A DNA stretch of 10,470 nt from UBA6019 sp036570145 (lineage in GTDB: Bacteria > Chloroflexota > Dormibacteria > Dormibacterales > Dormibacteraceae), in NCBI GenBank assembly GCA_036570145.1, contig DATCPJ010000080.1, positions 1 to 10,470 on the forward strand. The letters run 5' to 3'. Made by a program: the position numbers and the translations under genes. Below, one piece after another: positions 1 through 6,592 of the stretch. Each line of letters opens with the position of its first letter. Position 1 is the first letter of the stretch. Under the pieces are notes generated by a model. The model did not search any database, was not told the DNA's origin, and worked only from the letters and a program-made list of their open reading frames with translations.

Positions 1-17
1 CGGCACTCCGCGCCGTC

Positions 18-23
18 TAATCT
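18..23 (+). promoter_or_regulatory. Possible -10 element (TAATCT) for the first gene
   Basis: TAATCT fits the TAnnnT -10 pattern and ends 8 bases before the ATG at 32, where no Shine-Dalgarno sequence is visible. That spacing would give a leaderless or nearly leaderless transcript, as argued more strongly for the genes at 3291 and 9327. The -35 position falls at or beyond the left edge of the window, so only half of the promoter can be judged. Confidence 0.3.
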
Positions 24-31
24 GACGCCGA

Positions 32-658
32 ATGCCGAAGGCCCTCCGACGCGGTGGTTTGATCACCGCCCTGCTTTTCGCCCTCCCGATGTCCCAGCTC
101 GGACACCTTCTCGCCTATTGGCTCCAATTCGGACCCTCGGCGGCCGCCCGTCAGAGCACGGGAGCACACGGCTACTTCCCGTCCCTGTTCCAGGCGGGTA
201 CCGCGACTCTCGGAGCGGCCTTGCTGACCCTTCTGCTGCTGCTCGGTGTGGCGCGCTTCATGGTCGGTCTGCGCGGCGACCGGGTGCCGGAGGGCGGCTG
301 GCCGGTTGGTCCCCTCCTGCTCACCCTCCTGGGAGCCCAGCTGGCGATCTTCGCCGGCCAGGAGCTGGTCGAGGCTTCGCTCGCCGCCCTGCCCGCGGCG
401 ACGGCGGGCCACCTCCTCGCCTGGGGCGTCGCCGGCCAGCTCCCGGTCGCCCTGCTGGCGGCGTTCGGCCTCAGCTGGATCTCGTCCCGGGTGCGGCGCG
501 CGGTGCAACGGCTGCGTCGGTCGCGCCCGATTGCCGTCCTCCCTCGGGGCGCCCTCCTGGCGGAGCCCGCCTGGGCTCCGGCGATCTCCGGTCGCGCCCG
601 CCCGGTCGCTCTTGCCGGCTTGCCCAACCGGGGCCCGCCTTTCTCACCTCAGCTTTAG
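32..658 (+). CDS. Four-helix membrane protein of unknown function
   Basis: This 208-residue protein has about four hydrophobic helices, near residues 10-32, 52-78, 92-117 and 124-150. A basic, Arg-rich linker follows, and the tail is rich in Pro and Gly (near LPNRGPPFSPQL). A His in helix 1 (about residue 25) and an HGYFP stretch between helices 1 and 2 are the most distinctive points. No catalytic motif is visible and I do not recognise a named family. From memory, similar small polytopic proteins in high-GC bacteria often sit beside copper-related exported proteins, which agrees with the cupredoxin-like gene 67 bases downstream, but that is inference. The ATG at 32 is preferred because the N-terminal basic residues lead straight into helix 1. 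Whether it shares a transcript with the next gene is unclear, because a strong hairpin lies between them. Confidence 0.65.
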   Translation: MPKALRRGGLITALLFALPMSQLGHLLAYWLQFGPSAAARQSTGAHGYFPSLFQAGTATLGAALLTLLLLLGVARFMVGLRGDRVPEGGWPVGPLLLTLLGAQLAIFAGQELVEASLAALPAATAGHLLAWGVAGQLPVALLAAFGLSWISSRVRRAVQRLRRSRPIAVLPRGALLAEPAWAPAISGRARPVALAGLPNRGPPFSPQL

Positions 659-670
659 AAAGCGCTGTCA

Positions 671-685
671 GCCTGCCGCGCAGGC
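671..685 (+). promoter_or_regulatory. GC-rich hairpin between first and second genes
   Basis: GCCTGC (671-676) and GCAGGC (680-685) form a perfect 6-bp stem around a CGC loop, 12 bases after the stop at 658. No T-run follows; the next bases are mixed and then purine-rich. It could be a U-less terminator, an mRNA stabiliser or an attenuator before the cupredoxin gene. A typical intrinsic terminator is not supported. Confidence 0.35.
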
Positions 686-725
686 ACCTCGCCATTCACT
701 GAAAAAGAGAGAAAGGAAATAAGCA

Positions 726-1088
726 GTGGCACGCAACCGTCTACTCGTCCTCGCAATCGTGGTCATCGCCTTCCTGGGCGTCGGTGGCTTTCTGATCGCC
801 AGGAGCATCGGCGGCGGCGGGCGGCCGGTCACCATCAACCTCACCGTCACCGGTAGCACGATGACCCCGACCGACACCCCGACCGCCAAGCAGGGCGACC
901 GGGTGACGATGACGATCACCGCCGACAAGGCCGAGGAAGTACATCTCCACGGCTACGACATCCCCTTCCAGGTCCCCAGCGCCGGCGGCAGCGTGACGCA
1001 CACCTTCACAGCCGACAAGACCGGCTCCTTCGAGATGGAGTTGGAGGCGACCAGCACGCACCTGGGCCAGTTCCAGGTCTCGCCGTGA
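726..1088 (+). CDS. Membrane-anchored cupredoxin-like protein lacking the copper cysteine
   Basis: This 120-residue exported protein starts at GTG 726, which has the best ribosome site in this operon: AGGA at 714-717, 8 bases upstream. Residues 6-25 form a single hydrophobic segment after an Arg-rich start, so it is anchored or secreted. There is no lipobox Cys. Residues 33-120 look like a small cupredoxin-type beta sandwich: a strand at VTINLTVTG, a QGDRVTMTI strand, then VHLHGYD and a final TGSFEMELEATSTHLGQFQV. Histidines 73, 75, 92 and 112 are present, but the protein contains no Cys at all, so a classical type-1 blue copper site cannot form. It may bind metal through His or Met, or be structural. 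The stop overlaps the GTG of the next gene, suggesting joint translation and a shared task with that membrane protein. Confidence 0.8.
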   Translation: MARNRLLVLAIVVIAFLGVGGFLIARSIGGGGRPVTINLTVTGSTMTPTDTPTAKQGDRVTMTITADKAEEVHLHGYDIPFQVPSAGGSVTHTFTADKTGSFEMELEATSTHLGQFQVSP

Positions 1089-2506
1089 CCTCGCGGCTCT
1101 TCCTTCACGGCTTCGGAGCCCGTTACGACCTCCAGGGCCCGCTCTTCCTCTACCTGTTCGCCGCGGCCGGGGTCGTGGTCCTCTCCTTCGTGATGGTCGT
1201 CCTCTTCGCCGGCGACAAGCTGGGCGAGGAGGCCGTCTCCTATCCACAATGGCGCGCCACCTGGCTCGACGGTCCGGCCAACGCGGCCTGGCCGCGCATC
1301 GTCGGCGGGGTGATCGGCGTTTTCAGCCTGGTGGCAGTCATCGTCACCGGGCTCTTCGGCTCTCAGAACCCCTTCTACAACCCCGCCGAGTACATCGTCT
1401 GGGTCTACTTCTGGGCCGCGACCGTGATCCTCGTCGGCCTGCTCGGGAACCTCTGGCAGCTTCTCAACCCCTGGGCCGCCCTCTACTCGCTGGTGGCTCC
1501 CCTCCGGCCGCTTGCAAAAGGAACCGGCACCTATCCAAAGCCACGTTTCGGCATCTGGCCCGCGATCCTCACCTACTTCGCCTTCGCCTGCCTCGAGCTG
1601 GCCTCGGGGGTGGCCAATCGGCCGGCAGTCCTCGCCTGGCTGACGCTCGCCTATTCGACCTTCACGATCGGCGGCCTGCTGCTCTTCGGCGCCGAGCGAT
1701 GGCTCGGCAGCGTCGAGTGCTTCAGCGTCCTCTTCGACATCATCTCCCGCTTCGGCCCGATCGAGACCGAGCGCGGGCCTGATGGCAGGACCAGGGTCTA
1801 CCTGCGGGTCTGGGGAACAGGGCTGCTCAAGGGTGAGCGCGCGGGCTGGGACCGGGTCGTGTTCGTCATCCTGATGCTGTCGACGCTGGCCTTCGACGGG
1901 ATCCTGGCGACTCCCGTCTATCGCTGGTACCTGGTCAACTTCGACCCGCTCTTCGCGCCACTGGGAGTGCTTGCCGTCCCCGTCCTGCGGACAGTCGGCC
2001 TGATCCTCTTGACCGCCGTCTTCCTGGCCGCCTTCGTGCTTGTCATGCGCTTTGTCATGTGGTTCGGCTGGCCCGATGTCGGCTCGCCCCTCTCGCGCTG
2101 GAAGGGCGTCGATGTACCGAGCGCCCTGAGCGCCTTCGCGCTCACCCTGGTGCCGATCGCGCTGGTCTACAACGCCGCCCACAACTACACCTACGTTGTC
2201 GTCCAGTCGCAGGGGCTGATCCCCCTTCTCGCCGACCCCCTCCAGCGGGGCTGGCACCTCCTCCCCACCGCCGGCTACAAGATCAGCTTCGCCCTCGCCG
2301 GTGCGGCGGTGGTCTGGTACGTCCAGATCGTCCTCATCGTCCTCGGCCACGTCATCGCCGTGTACCTGGCCCACCTCCGGGCCGGGCAGCGATTCAAGAA
2401 CGCCGCCCACGTCCTCTTGAGTCAATATCCGATGCTTCTGCTGATGGTCCTCTACACGATGACGAGCCTCTGGATCCTCGCCCAGCCGATCACCAAGGAG
2501 GTGTGA
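1085..2506 (+). CDS. Polytopic membrane protein, fenitrothion hydrolase-like family
   Basis: A 473-residue integral membrane protein with about ten helices, near residues 20-43, 70-91, 104-127, 156-175, 183-205, 258-279, 290-326 (possibly two), 344-365, 398-430 and 445-467. The GTG start overlaps the previous stop (GTGA) and has no good Shine-Dalgarno sequence, so coupling is likely. Recognisable marks are an early HGFGARYDL, an LLNPW motif after helix 3, and histidines within or beside helices: H366 in the NAAHNY stretch, and H422 and H430 in the GHVIAVYLAH stretch. From memory, proteins of this architecture in high-GC bacteria are often labelled fenitrothion hydrolase-like after the Burkholderia Fed proteins. 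Their real physiological role is not established, and that label should not be read as pesticide degradation here. The buried His residues and the cupredoxin-like partner suggest a metal-linked membrane role. Confidence 0.75.
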   Translation: MTSRLFLHGFGARYDLQGPLFLYLFAAAGVVVLSFVMVVLFAGDKLGEEAVSYPQWRATWLDGPANAAWPRIVGGVIGVFSLVAVIVTGLFGSQNPFYNPAEYIVWVYFWAATVILVGLLGNLWQLLNPWAALYSLVAPLRPLAKGTGTYPKPRFGIWPAILTYFAFACLELASGVANRPAVLAWLTLAYSTFTIGGLLLFGAERWLGSVECFSVLFDIISRFGPIETERGPDGRTRVYLRVWGTGLLKGERAGWDRVVFVILMLSTLAFDGILATPVYRWYLVNFDPLFAPLGVLAVPVLRTVGLILLTAVFLAAFVLVMRFVMWFGWPDVGSPLSRWKGVDVPSALSAFALTLVPIALVYNAAHNYTYVVVQSQGLIPLLADPLQRGWHLLPTAGYKISFALAGAAVVWYVQIVLIVLGHVIAVYLAHLRAGQRFKNAAHVLLSQYPMLLLMVLYTMTSLWILAQPITKEV

Positions 2507-3246
2507 GGGCGCGGTCCGGTGGTGCGGCGGCGGGCTTCCTGCTCGCCGCCGCTGCCGGCCTCTACGTGGTCGCCGCCTGGCAGTCCGCGCCCGGCTTCTA
2601 CGACGGCTTCGCGCCGCCCGCCGACACCTACCGCTGGGTCAAGGCCCCCGACGGCGTCACCACCAGCGGGCTGAAGCCCCTGCCCGGCGCGGCCAGCCTG
2701 GTGGTGAGCACCGACCAGACCCGGGTCGCGGCGGGCGCCGTGGCCACCGGCGAGAAGCCGCCCCAGGCCGAGCTTTCGATCCCTCCCGCCGCGTTCAATG
2801 CACCGGCCGCCGACACCGTCGAGGTGGACCTCACCCCGGCCGCCGCTCTCAGCCGGCCCAACACGGCGGTCATCGTCGGCAACCTCTACTGCGTGACGGC
2901 CACGGCGTCGCTGGCCAAGGGCCAGCAGCTGAAGCTGACCCTGGGCTACTCCTCTGAGCTGCCGAGCGCCGATGCCATCTACCGCTACGACGACGAGACT
3001 CAGAATTGGTCGCCGCTGGCGACGGTTCACGACGGCAAGGCCGCCACCGTGACCGCATCGATCAACAGCCTTGGTTGCTACGCGCCCGCCTCGGTGGCGG
3101 CCGTGGCGCCGATCGGCTCAAAGAGCGGATCCGGGAACCAGCTGCTGCCGATCATCGCCGGCGGAACGATCGTCCTCGTCCTCCTGGCGGGCCTGCCACT
3201 CTACCTGCGGACGCGCCGCGATAGGCGTCGACGGCGGAGAACCTGA
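2503..3246 (+). CDS. Type-I membrane protein with extracellular beta-rich domain
   Basis: This 247-residue protein probably starts at GTG 2503, which overlaps the previous TGA. AAGGAGG at 2495-2501 lies almost against that codon, an unusually short spacing, but I see no other start codon just downstream in this frame. Residues 8-25 are a signal or anchor helix. The exposed part opens with a PGFYDGFAPP stretch and contains strands rich in Thr, Val and Ala, with a YRYDDETQNWSPL stretch typical of beta-sandwich surface domains. It holds two cysteines, C130 and C192, that could form a disulfide. A second helix near the C-terminus (LLPIIAGG to LPLYL) is followed by a very basic RTRRDRRRRRRT tail, so the C-terminus should be cytoplasmic. 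No enzyme motif is visible. Position suggests it is the third component of the cupredoxin-like/polytopic protein unit. Function unknown. Confidence 0.7.
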   Translation: MRARSGGAAAGFLLAAAAGLYVVAAWQSAPGFYDGFAPPADTYRWVKAPDGVTTSGLKPLPGAASLVVSTDQTRVAAGAVATGEKPPQAELSIPPAAFNAPAADTVEVDLTPAAALSRPNTAVIVGNLYCVTATASLAKGQQLKLTLGYSSELPSADAIYRYDDETQNWSPLATVHDGKAATVTASINSLGCYAPASVAAVAPIGSKSGSGNQLLPIIAGGTIVLVLLAGLPLYLRTRRDRRRRRRT

Positions 3247-3279
3247 ACTCGAAGTTGCGAGCGATTCGCGATAGCTGTT
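3242..3279 (+). repeat. Short motifs shared with the 6466-6592 intergenic region
   Basis: CCTGAACTCGAA at 3242-3253 overlaps the stop of the upstream gene and recurs exactly, on the opposite strand, at 6477-6488. CGATAGCTGTT at 3269-3279 recurs in direct orientation at 6577-6587. Both second copies lie in the same intergenic region. Either match alone could be chance in 10 kb; two in the same pair of gaps is less likely. Confidence 0.3.
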
Positions 3280-3291
3280 AGCGTCGGCAAG
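3255..3291 (+). promoter_or_regulatory. Candidate leaderless promoter for the Ni/Co permease
   Basis: TTGCGA (3255-3260), an 18-base spacer and TAGCGT (3279-3284) resemble -35 and TAnnnT -10 elements. The predicted transcription start, 7 bases after the -10, coincides with the GTG at 3291. No Shine-Dalgarno sequence precedes that GTG, which agrees with leaderless translation. The -35 match is moderate. Confidence 0.45.
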
Positions 3292-4364
3292 TGGGGACCA
3301 CGTTGCGCGGGCTGGGCCGGAGTTTCGATCCCCAGGAGCGCCGGCGGCTCGGCGGCTTCCTTGGCGGCGTCGTCCTCCTCCACCTCCTCGGCTGGGGCAC
3401 GCTGCTCTTCTACGGCGTCTCCCACCCGGCTCTCCTCGCCCTCGGCGGGGTCGCCTACACGTTCGGTCTCCGTCACGCCTTCGACGCCGACCACATCAGC
3501 GCGATCGACAACACGACCCGCAAGCTGCTCCAGGAGAAGCAGCGGCCGATGGGCGTCGGATTCTTCTTCAGCCTCGGCCACTCGACGGTCGTGCTGCTCA
3601 TCGCTGCCGGCCTCGGCCTCGCCGTTCGGAGCATCGTCCAGGGCGTCCACAGCGGCCAGCTGAAGGGCTACGGGAGCCTGGTCGGCACGGGGGTCTCGGG
3701 GCTCTTCCTGCTCCTGATCGGCATCGTCAACCTGGTGATCTTGTTCGACATCATCCGGGTCTACCGGAAGATGCGGAGCGGGACATTCGACCGCGGCAGC
3801 CTGGCTCACGAGCTGGTTGCCGGCGGCTTCATGACGCGGGTCTTCGGACGGCTCTTCAAGGTGATCCGACACAGCTGGCAGATGTACCCCGTCGGCTTCC
3901 TCTTCGGGCTCGGCTTCGACACCGCGTCCGAGGTCGCGCTCCTGGCGATCAGCGCGGGGGCCGCCGCGCAGGGGCTTCCCTTCATCGCCATCCTGAGCCT
4001 CCCGGTCATCTTCGCCGCCGGCATGTCCGGGATGGACACCCTCGACGGAGCCTTCATGGCCAAGGCCTATTCGTGGGCTTTCAGCAACCCGGTCCGAAAG
4101 GTCTTCTACAACCTCACCGTGACCGGCCTGAGCGTCTTCGTGGCGCTCTTCGTGGGGCTGATCGAGGTCTCCCAGATCCTGATCCGGGTCCTCGACCTCC
4201 GCGGCGCTCCGTTCGATGCTCTCGCCCACCTTGACTTCGGCTCCATCGGACTGTTCATCGTCGGCGCCTTCGTGGTCACCTGGGTGGTAGCCTTCGCGGT
4301 CTTCCGGCTCCGTCGAGTGGAGGAGCGCTGGAGCGCCCTGGTCGACCGCCGCGAGCTCGGTTAG
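3291..4364 (+). CDS. Nickel/cobalt permease, NiCoT family (HoxN/NixA type)
   Basis: This 357-residue integral membrane protein should carry Ni2+ and/or Co2+ into the cell at low concentration. The NiCoT signatures are clear: the HX4DH motif as H62-AFDA-D67-H68 in helix 2, LGHSTVV at 95-101, GFDTASE at 208-214 and GMDTLDG at 247-253. About eight hydrophobic helices are visible, the usual number for the family, and the length is normal. The start at GTG 3291 fits a leaderless transcript; a TTG at 3303 is a poorer alternative. The metal preference cannot be read from these motifs alone. No hydrogenase, urease, Ni-superoxide dismutase or cobalamin gene lies in the window, so the consumer of the metal is unknown. 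It follows the cupredoxin-like/polytopic protein operon by 44 bases and may belong to the same metal-handling programme, although a separate promoter is likely. Confidence 0.92.
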   Translation: MGTTLRGLGRSFDPQERRRLGGFLGGVVLLHLLGWGTLLFYGVSHPALLALGGVAYTFGLRHAFDADHISAIDNTTRKLLQEKQRPMGVGFFFSLGHSTVVLLIAAGLGLAVRSIVQGVHSGQLKGYGSLVGTGVSGLFLLLIGIVNLVILFDIIRVYRKMRSGTFDRGSLAHELVAGGFMTRVFGRLFKVIRHSWQMYPVGFLFGLGFDTASEVALLAISAGAAAQGLPFIAILSLPVIFAAGMSGMDTLDGAFMAKAYSWAFSNPVRKVFYNLTVTGLSVFVALFVGLIEVSQILIRVLDLRGAPFDALAHLDFGSIGLFIVGAFVVTWVVAFAVFRLRRVEERWSALVDRRELG

Positions 4365-4522
4365 AGCCGCGCTGTAACGGGACCGGCCCTGGCGTCGTAG
4401 TCGGAAGCAGTCGCCTCGATCGGGTCGCTGTCACATCTCGTGGCGCGGCGGTGCTGATCGGTGGGCGACGAGCAGCGTTCGTTGAACGCTTAACCGAAGA
4501 ACCAGGAGCCTGAGCCAACCGA
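4365..4522. other. 158-base intergenic region before the ABC exporter
   Basis: No gene or clear intrinsic terminator is visible here. The notable content is the palindrome at 4474-4490 and the AGGAG at 4504-4508, which lies 14 bases before the ATG at 4523. I could not assign a convincing -35/-10 pair. Confidence 0.5.
4474..4490. promoter_or_regulatory. Perfect palindrome, candidate operator of the MacB-like exporter
   Basis: AGCGTTC (4474-4480) and GAACGCT (4484-4490) are exact reverse complements around a GTT centre, giving a 17-base dyad 32 bases before the permease start. No T-run follows, so it is not terminator-like. Size and place fit an operator for a dimeric repressor such as a TetR- or MarR-type protein. 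No regulator gene is adjacent in the window. Confidence 0.5.
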
Positions 4523-5722
4523 ATGCGGGAGATCCTTCGCAACTTGAGCCGGCGCAAATTGCGCACCGGCCTCACCATCCTCGGCATCGTCATCGGCGTC
4601 CTCGCCCTGACGACGATGGGCTCGTTGGCCGAGAAGTCGAACAGCCTCATCGACGGCGGCGTCCGCTACTTCAGCGACCATGTCACCGTCAGCGCGGCCA
4701 CCAACGGCGGCTTCGGCGGCATCGTCACCATCGACAAGGCGAAGGAGATCCTGAACGTGGCTGGCGTGCAGGCGGCCTGCGCGACCACCGGCGGCCCTGT
4801 CAAGACCGACCTCGACCTCTCGATCTCCTTCGGGCCCGGCGACCAGCTGACGGCCGAGCAGCCGGGCTGCTCGCAGTACGAGAACTTCAAGCTGACGTAC
4901 GTCTCCGGCCACGCCGTCGACACCGAGGGCACCGGGCAGGTCGTGTTCGGGTCCGACATCGCCAAGGAGTTCAAGAAGAAGGTCGGCGACACCATCCAGC
5001 TGCCCATCCCGCCGAAGAAATTCAACCCCGACTACATCGGCCACCAGTTCACGGTTGTAGGCGTCCTCGACAAGACCGGCACCGCCCCCGACAGCTTCGC
5101 GCTCGTGAGCTTCAAAGACGGCCAGACCCTCTTCGGCGACGCCCTCCCGGCGGCGCTCAAGGGCCATGTCGACCCCACCACCATCGCGACCGGGATCAAC
5201 GTCTATGGCAAACCCGGCCAGGACCTCGACCAACTGGCCAATCGGATCAACGACCAGGTCGCCGGCGTGAAGGCGATCCCGCCCTCGACGCTGGTCAACG
5301 CGTTCAAGTCGGCATCCATCGTTCTCACCGCCATCACCACCGGGTCGGCTCTGCTGGCGCTCGTGATCGGCGGCCTCTCAGTGATCAACACGATGCTCAT
5401 GGCGGTCACCGAACGGGTTCGCGAGATCGGCCTCAAGAAGGCTGTCGGCGCCCGCACCGGCCACGTCATGAGGGAGTTCGTCTCCGAGGCCTCGGTCATC
5501 GGGGCGATCGGCGGGCTCATCGGCCTCGGCCTCGGCTGGGCTGTGACCACCCTCGTCAACCTGGCCCTGGTCAGCGGCAACCAGGCCGAGCTCTTCGAGC
5601 TGAGCCTTCGCCTGGTCATCCTGTCCCTCGCCTTCGCCGTCGGCCTTGGGGCCCTGGCGGGCGTGATCCCCGCGCTCCGCGCCGCCCAGCTCGATCCCGT
5701 GACCGCGCTGCGGCACCAGTAG
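4523..5722 (+). CDS. ABC transporter permease, MacB/FtsX type
   Basis: This 399-residue permease has the MacB layout. A short cytoplasmic start (MREILRNLSRRKLRTGL) leads into helix 1 at about residues 15-36. A large extracytoplasmic domain at about 37-255 (MacB_PCD-like) follows, then three C-terminal helices near 262-290, 325-350 and 368-390. The FtsX core is clear in TERVREIGLKKAVGAR and in the ending LDPVTALRH. The exposed domain contains C86 and C116, which could form a disulfide. Transporters of this type use ATP-driven conformational change to extrude peptides, lipids or drugs, or to act on the cell surface, rather than forming a classic substrate channel. The ATG at 4523 is supported by the canonical N-terminus and by AGGAG 14 bases upstream, a long spacing. 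The partner ATPase is 17 bases downstream. No HlyD/MacA-type adaptor is present. Substrate unknown. Confidence 0.9.
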   Translation: MREILRNLSRRKLRTGLTILGIVIGVLALTTMGSLAEKSNSLIDGGVRYFSDHVTVSAATNGGFGGIVTIDKAKEILNVAGVQAACATTGGPVKTDLDLSISFGPGDQLTAEQPGCSQYENFKLTYVSGHAVDTEGTGQVVFGSDIAKEFKKKVGDTIQLPIPPKKFNPDYIGHQFTVVGVLDKTGTAPDSFALVSFKDGQTLFGDALPAALKGHVDPTTIATGINVYGKPGQDLDQLANRINDQVAGVKAIPPSTLVNAFKSASIVLTAITTGSALLALVIGGLSVINTMLMAVTERVREIGLKKAVGARTGHVMREFVSEASVIGAIGGLIGLGLGWAVTTLVNLALVSGNQAELFELSLRLVILSLAFAVGLGALAGVIPALRAAQLDPVTALRHQ

Positions 5723-5739
5723 GAGAATATTTCGCGCTC

Positions 5740-6465
5740 ATGGCAGCCATCGAACTGACCGACCTGACCAAGCACTACAAGCAGGGCAAGAACATCGTCA
5801 AGGCGCTCGATGGCGTCACCCTGAGCATCGAGAGCGGCGAGTTCGTCGCCGTGGTGGGGCGTTCCGGCAGCGGCAAGACGACGCTGCTCGACCTGCTCGG
5901 CCTGCTCCTCCGGCCGACCGCCGGCCGGATCATGATCGACGGCCTCGACACCGGCACTCTCAAGGACGGCGAACGCGCCACCATGCGGGGCGAGCGGATC
6001 GGCTTCATCTTCCAGGAGTTCAACCTGCTGCCGACCCTGAACGCGCTCGAGAACGTGATGCTCCCGCTTCGCTACCGGCGCGGCAAGGACCCCGACGGAA
6101 AGGCGCGTGCGCTGCGGCTGCTGGAGGAGGTCGACCTCGCCGACCGGGTCGACCACAAGCCCAGCGAGCTATCCGGCGGCCAGGCCCAGCGGGTGGCGAT
6201 CGCGCGCTCGCTGATCAACGACCCCGCCCTTGTCCTCGGCGACGAGCCGACGGGCGAGGTCGACAGCGAGACGTCGACCCAGCTCATCGACCTCATGCGG
6301 CGCATGAACCGCGAGCGGGGCGTGACCTTCGTGATCGTCACCCACGACATGGAGATCGCCAACCGGACCGACCGGATCATCCGTCTCAAAGACGGCAGGG
6401 TCCTCTCCGACGAGCGGATCACCGCGAGCAACGGCTCCCTGGCGGGGGCGCCGCTCCCGACCTAG
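5740..6465 (+). CDS. ABC transporter ATPase, LolD/MacB type
   Basis: This 241-residue nucleotide-binding protein powers the MacB-like permease just upstream. All motifs are intact: Walker A GRSGSGKTT at 40-48, Q-loop Q92 in FIFQEFNLLPTLNALENV, signature LSGGQ at 144-148, Walker B with D168 and E169 in LGDEPTGEVDSE, and switch His H202 in THD. The GEVDS D-loop differs slightly from the GNLDS usual in LolD. The start at ATG 5740 has AGGAG (5721-5725) 14 bases upstream, overlapping the end of the permease gene. This is the same long spacing as at the permease start. The short gap implies one operon with the permease encoded first. It is cytoplasmic and membrane-associated through the permease. 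The C-terminus past residue 220 is a variable tail. Confidence 0.93.
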   Translation: MAAIELTDLTKHYKQGKNIVKALDGVTLSIESGEFVAVVGRSGSGKTTLLDLLGLLLRPTAGRIMIDGLDTGTLKDGERATMRGERIGFIFQEFNLLPTLNALENVMLPLRYRRGKDPDGKARALRLLEEVDLADRVDHKPSELSGGQAQRVAIARSLINDPALVLGDEPTGEVDSETSTQLIDLMRRMNRERGVTFVIVTHDMEIANRTDRIIRLKDGRVLSDERITASNGSLAGAPLPT

Positions 6466-6489
6466 CCTGAACAGATTTCGAGTTCAGGC
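6465..6489. other. 8-bp inverted repeat just after the ABC ATPase gene
   Basis: GCCTGAAC (6465-6472) pairs perfectly with GTTCAGGC (6482-6489) around a 9-base loop, beginning on the last base of the TAG stop. No T-run follows on either strand, so a standard intrinsic terminator is not supported. It could be a U-less terminator between converging genes, an mRNA 3' end structure, or part of a small dispersed repeat, since its right arm is shared with 3242-3253. Confidence 0.4.
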
Positions 6490-6587
6490 GACAGCGCCAG
6501 TCTGTACGGAAACGAGCGCTTGAGAGCCGTTCTTGGTGTCTTTGTGTTTCGGACCCGTTCCAGTGGCGCCGGATCTCGATAGCTGTT
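6477..6587. repeat. Second copies of two short intergenic motifs
   Basis: TTCGAGTTCAGG at 6477-6488 is the exact reverse complement of 3242-3253, and CGATAGCTGTT at 6577-6587 is a direct copy of 3269-3279. The two motifs are about 15 bases apart in the first gap and about 88 apart here, so this is not one intact repeat unit. Confidence 0.3.
6511..6549 (+). terminator. Weak candidate terminator after the ABC operon
   Basis: AACG (6511-6514) plus GCT (6518-6520) can pair with AGC (6525-6527) plus CGTT (6528-6531), leaving a 3-base bulge and a TGAG loop. A T-rich stretch follows (6531-6549), broken by G and C. The stem is short and bulged, so this is only the best of several poor candidates between the converging genes. 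Confidence 0.22.
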
Positions 6588-6592
6588 CAACC

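Noticed and set aside
953..2425. A 490-codon open frame on the minus strand, opposite the polytopic membrane protein
   Set aside because: It has a highly charged, repetitive composition with no domain, and it covers the cupredoxin and polytopic protein genes, which are well supported on the plus strand.
2059..2502. Upstream extension of the type-I membrane protein frame
   Set aside because: The extra codons overlap the conserved end of the polytopic protein and translate to Arg/Pro-rich shadow sequence. The signal helix begins only after 2503.
3201..4229. A 342-codon open frame on the minus strand, opposite the NiCoT permease
   Set aside because: The plus strand carries all the NiCoT signatures; the antisense product is an acidic low-complexity shadow.
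4474..4490. Reading the palindrome as a LexA/SOS box
   Set aside because: SOS boxes in this type of bacterium have GAAC on the left and GTTC on the right with a 4-base centre. Here the half-sites are in the reverse order with a 3-base centre.
4523..6465. A complete MacAB-TolC-type tripartite efflux system
   Set aside because: Only the permease and ATPase are present; there is no adaptor or outer-membrane gene, and the host does not look like an outer-membrane bacterium.
6465..6489. Reading the 8-bp inverted repeat as a standard intrinsic terminator
   Set aside because: No T-run follows on either strand and the 9-base loop is long.
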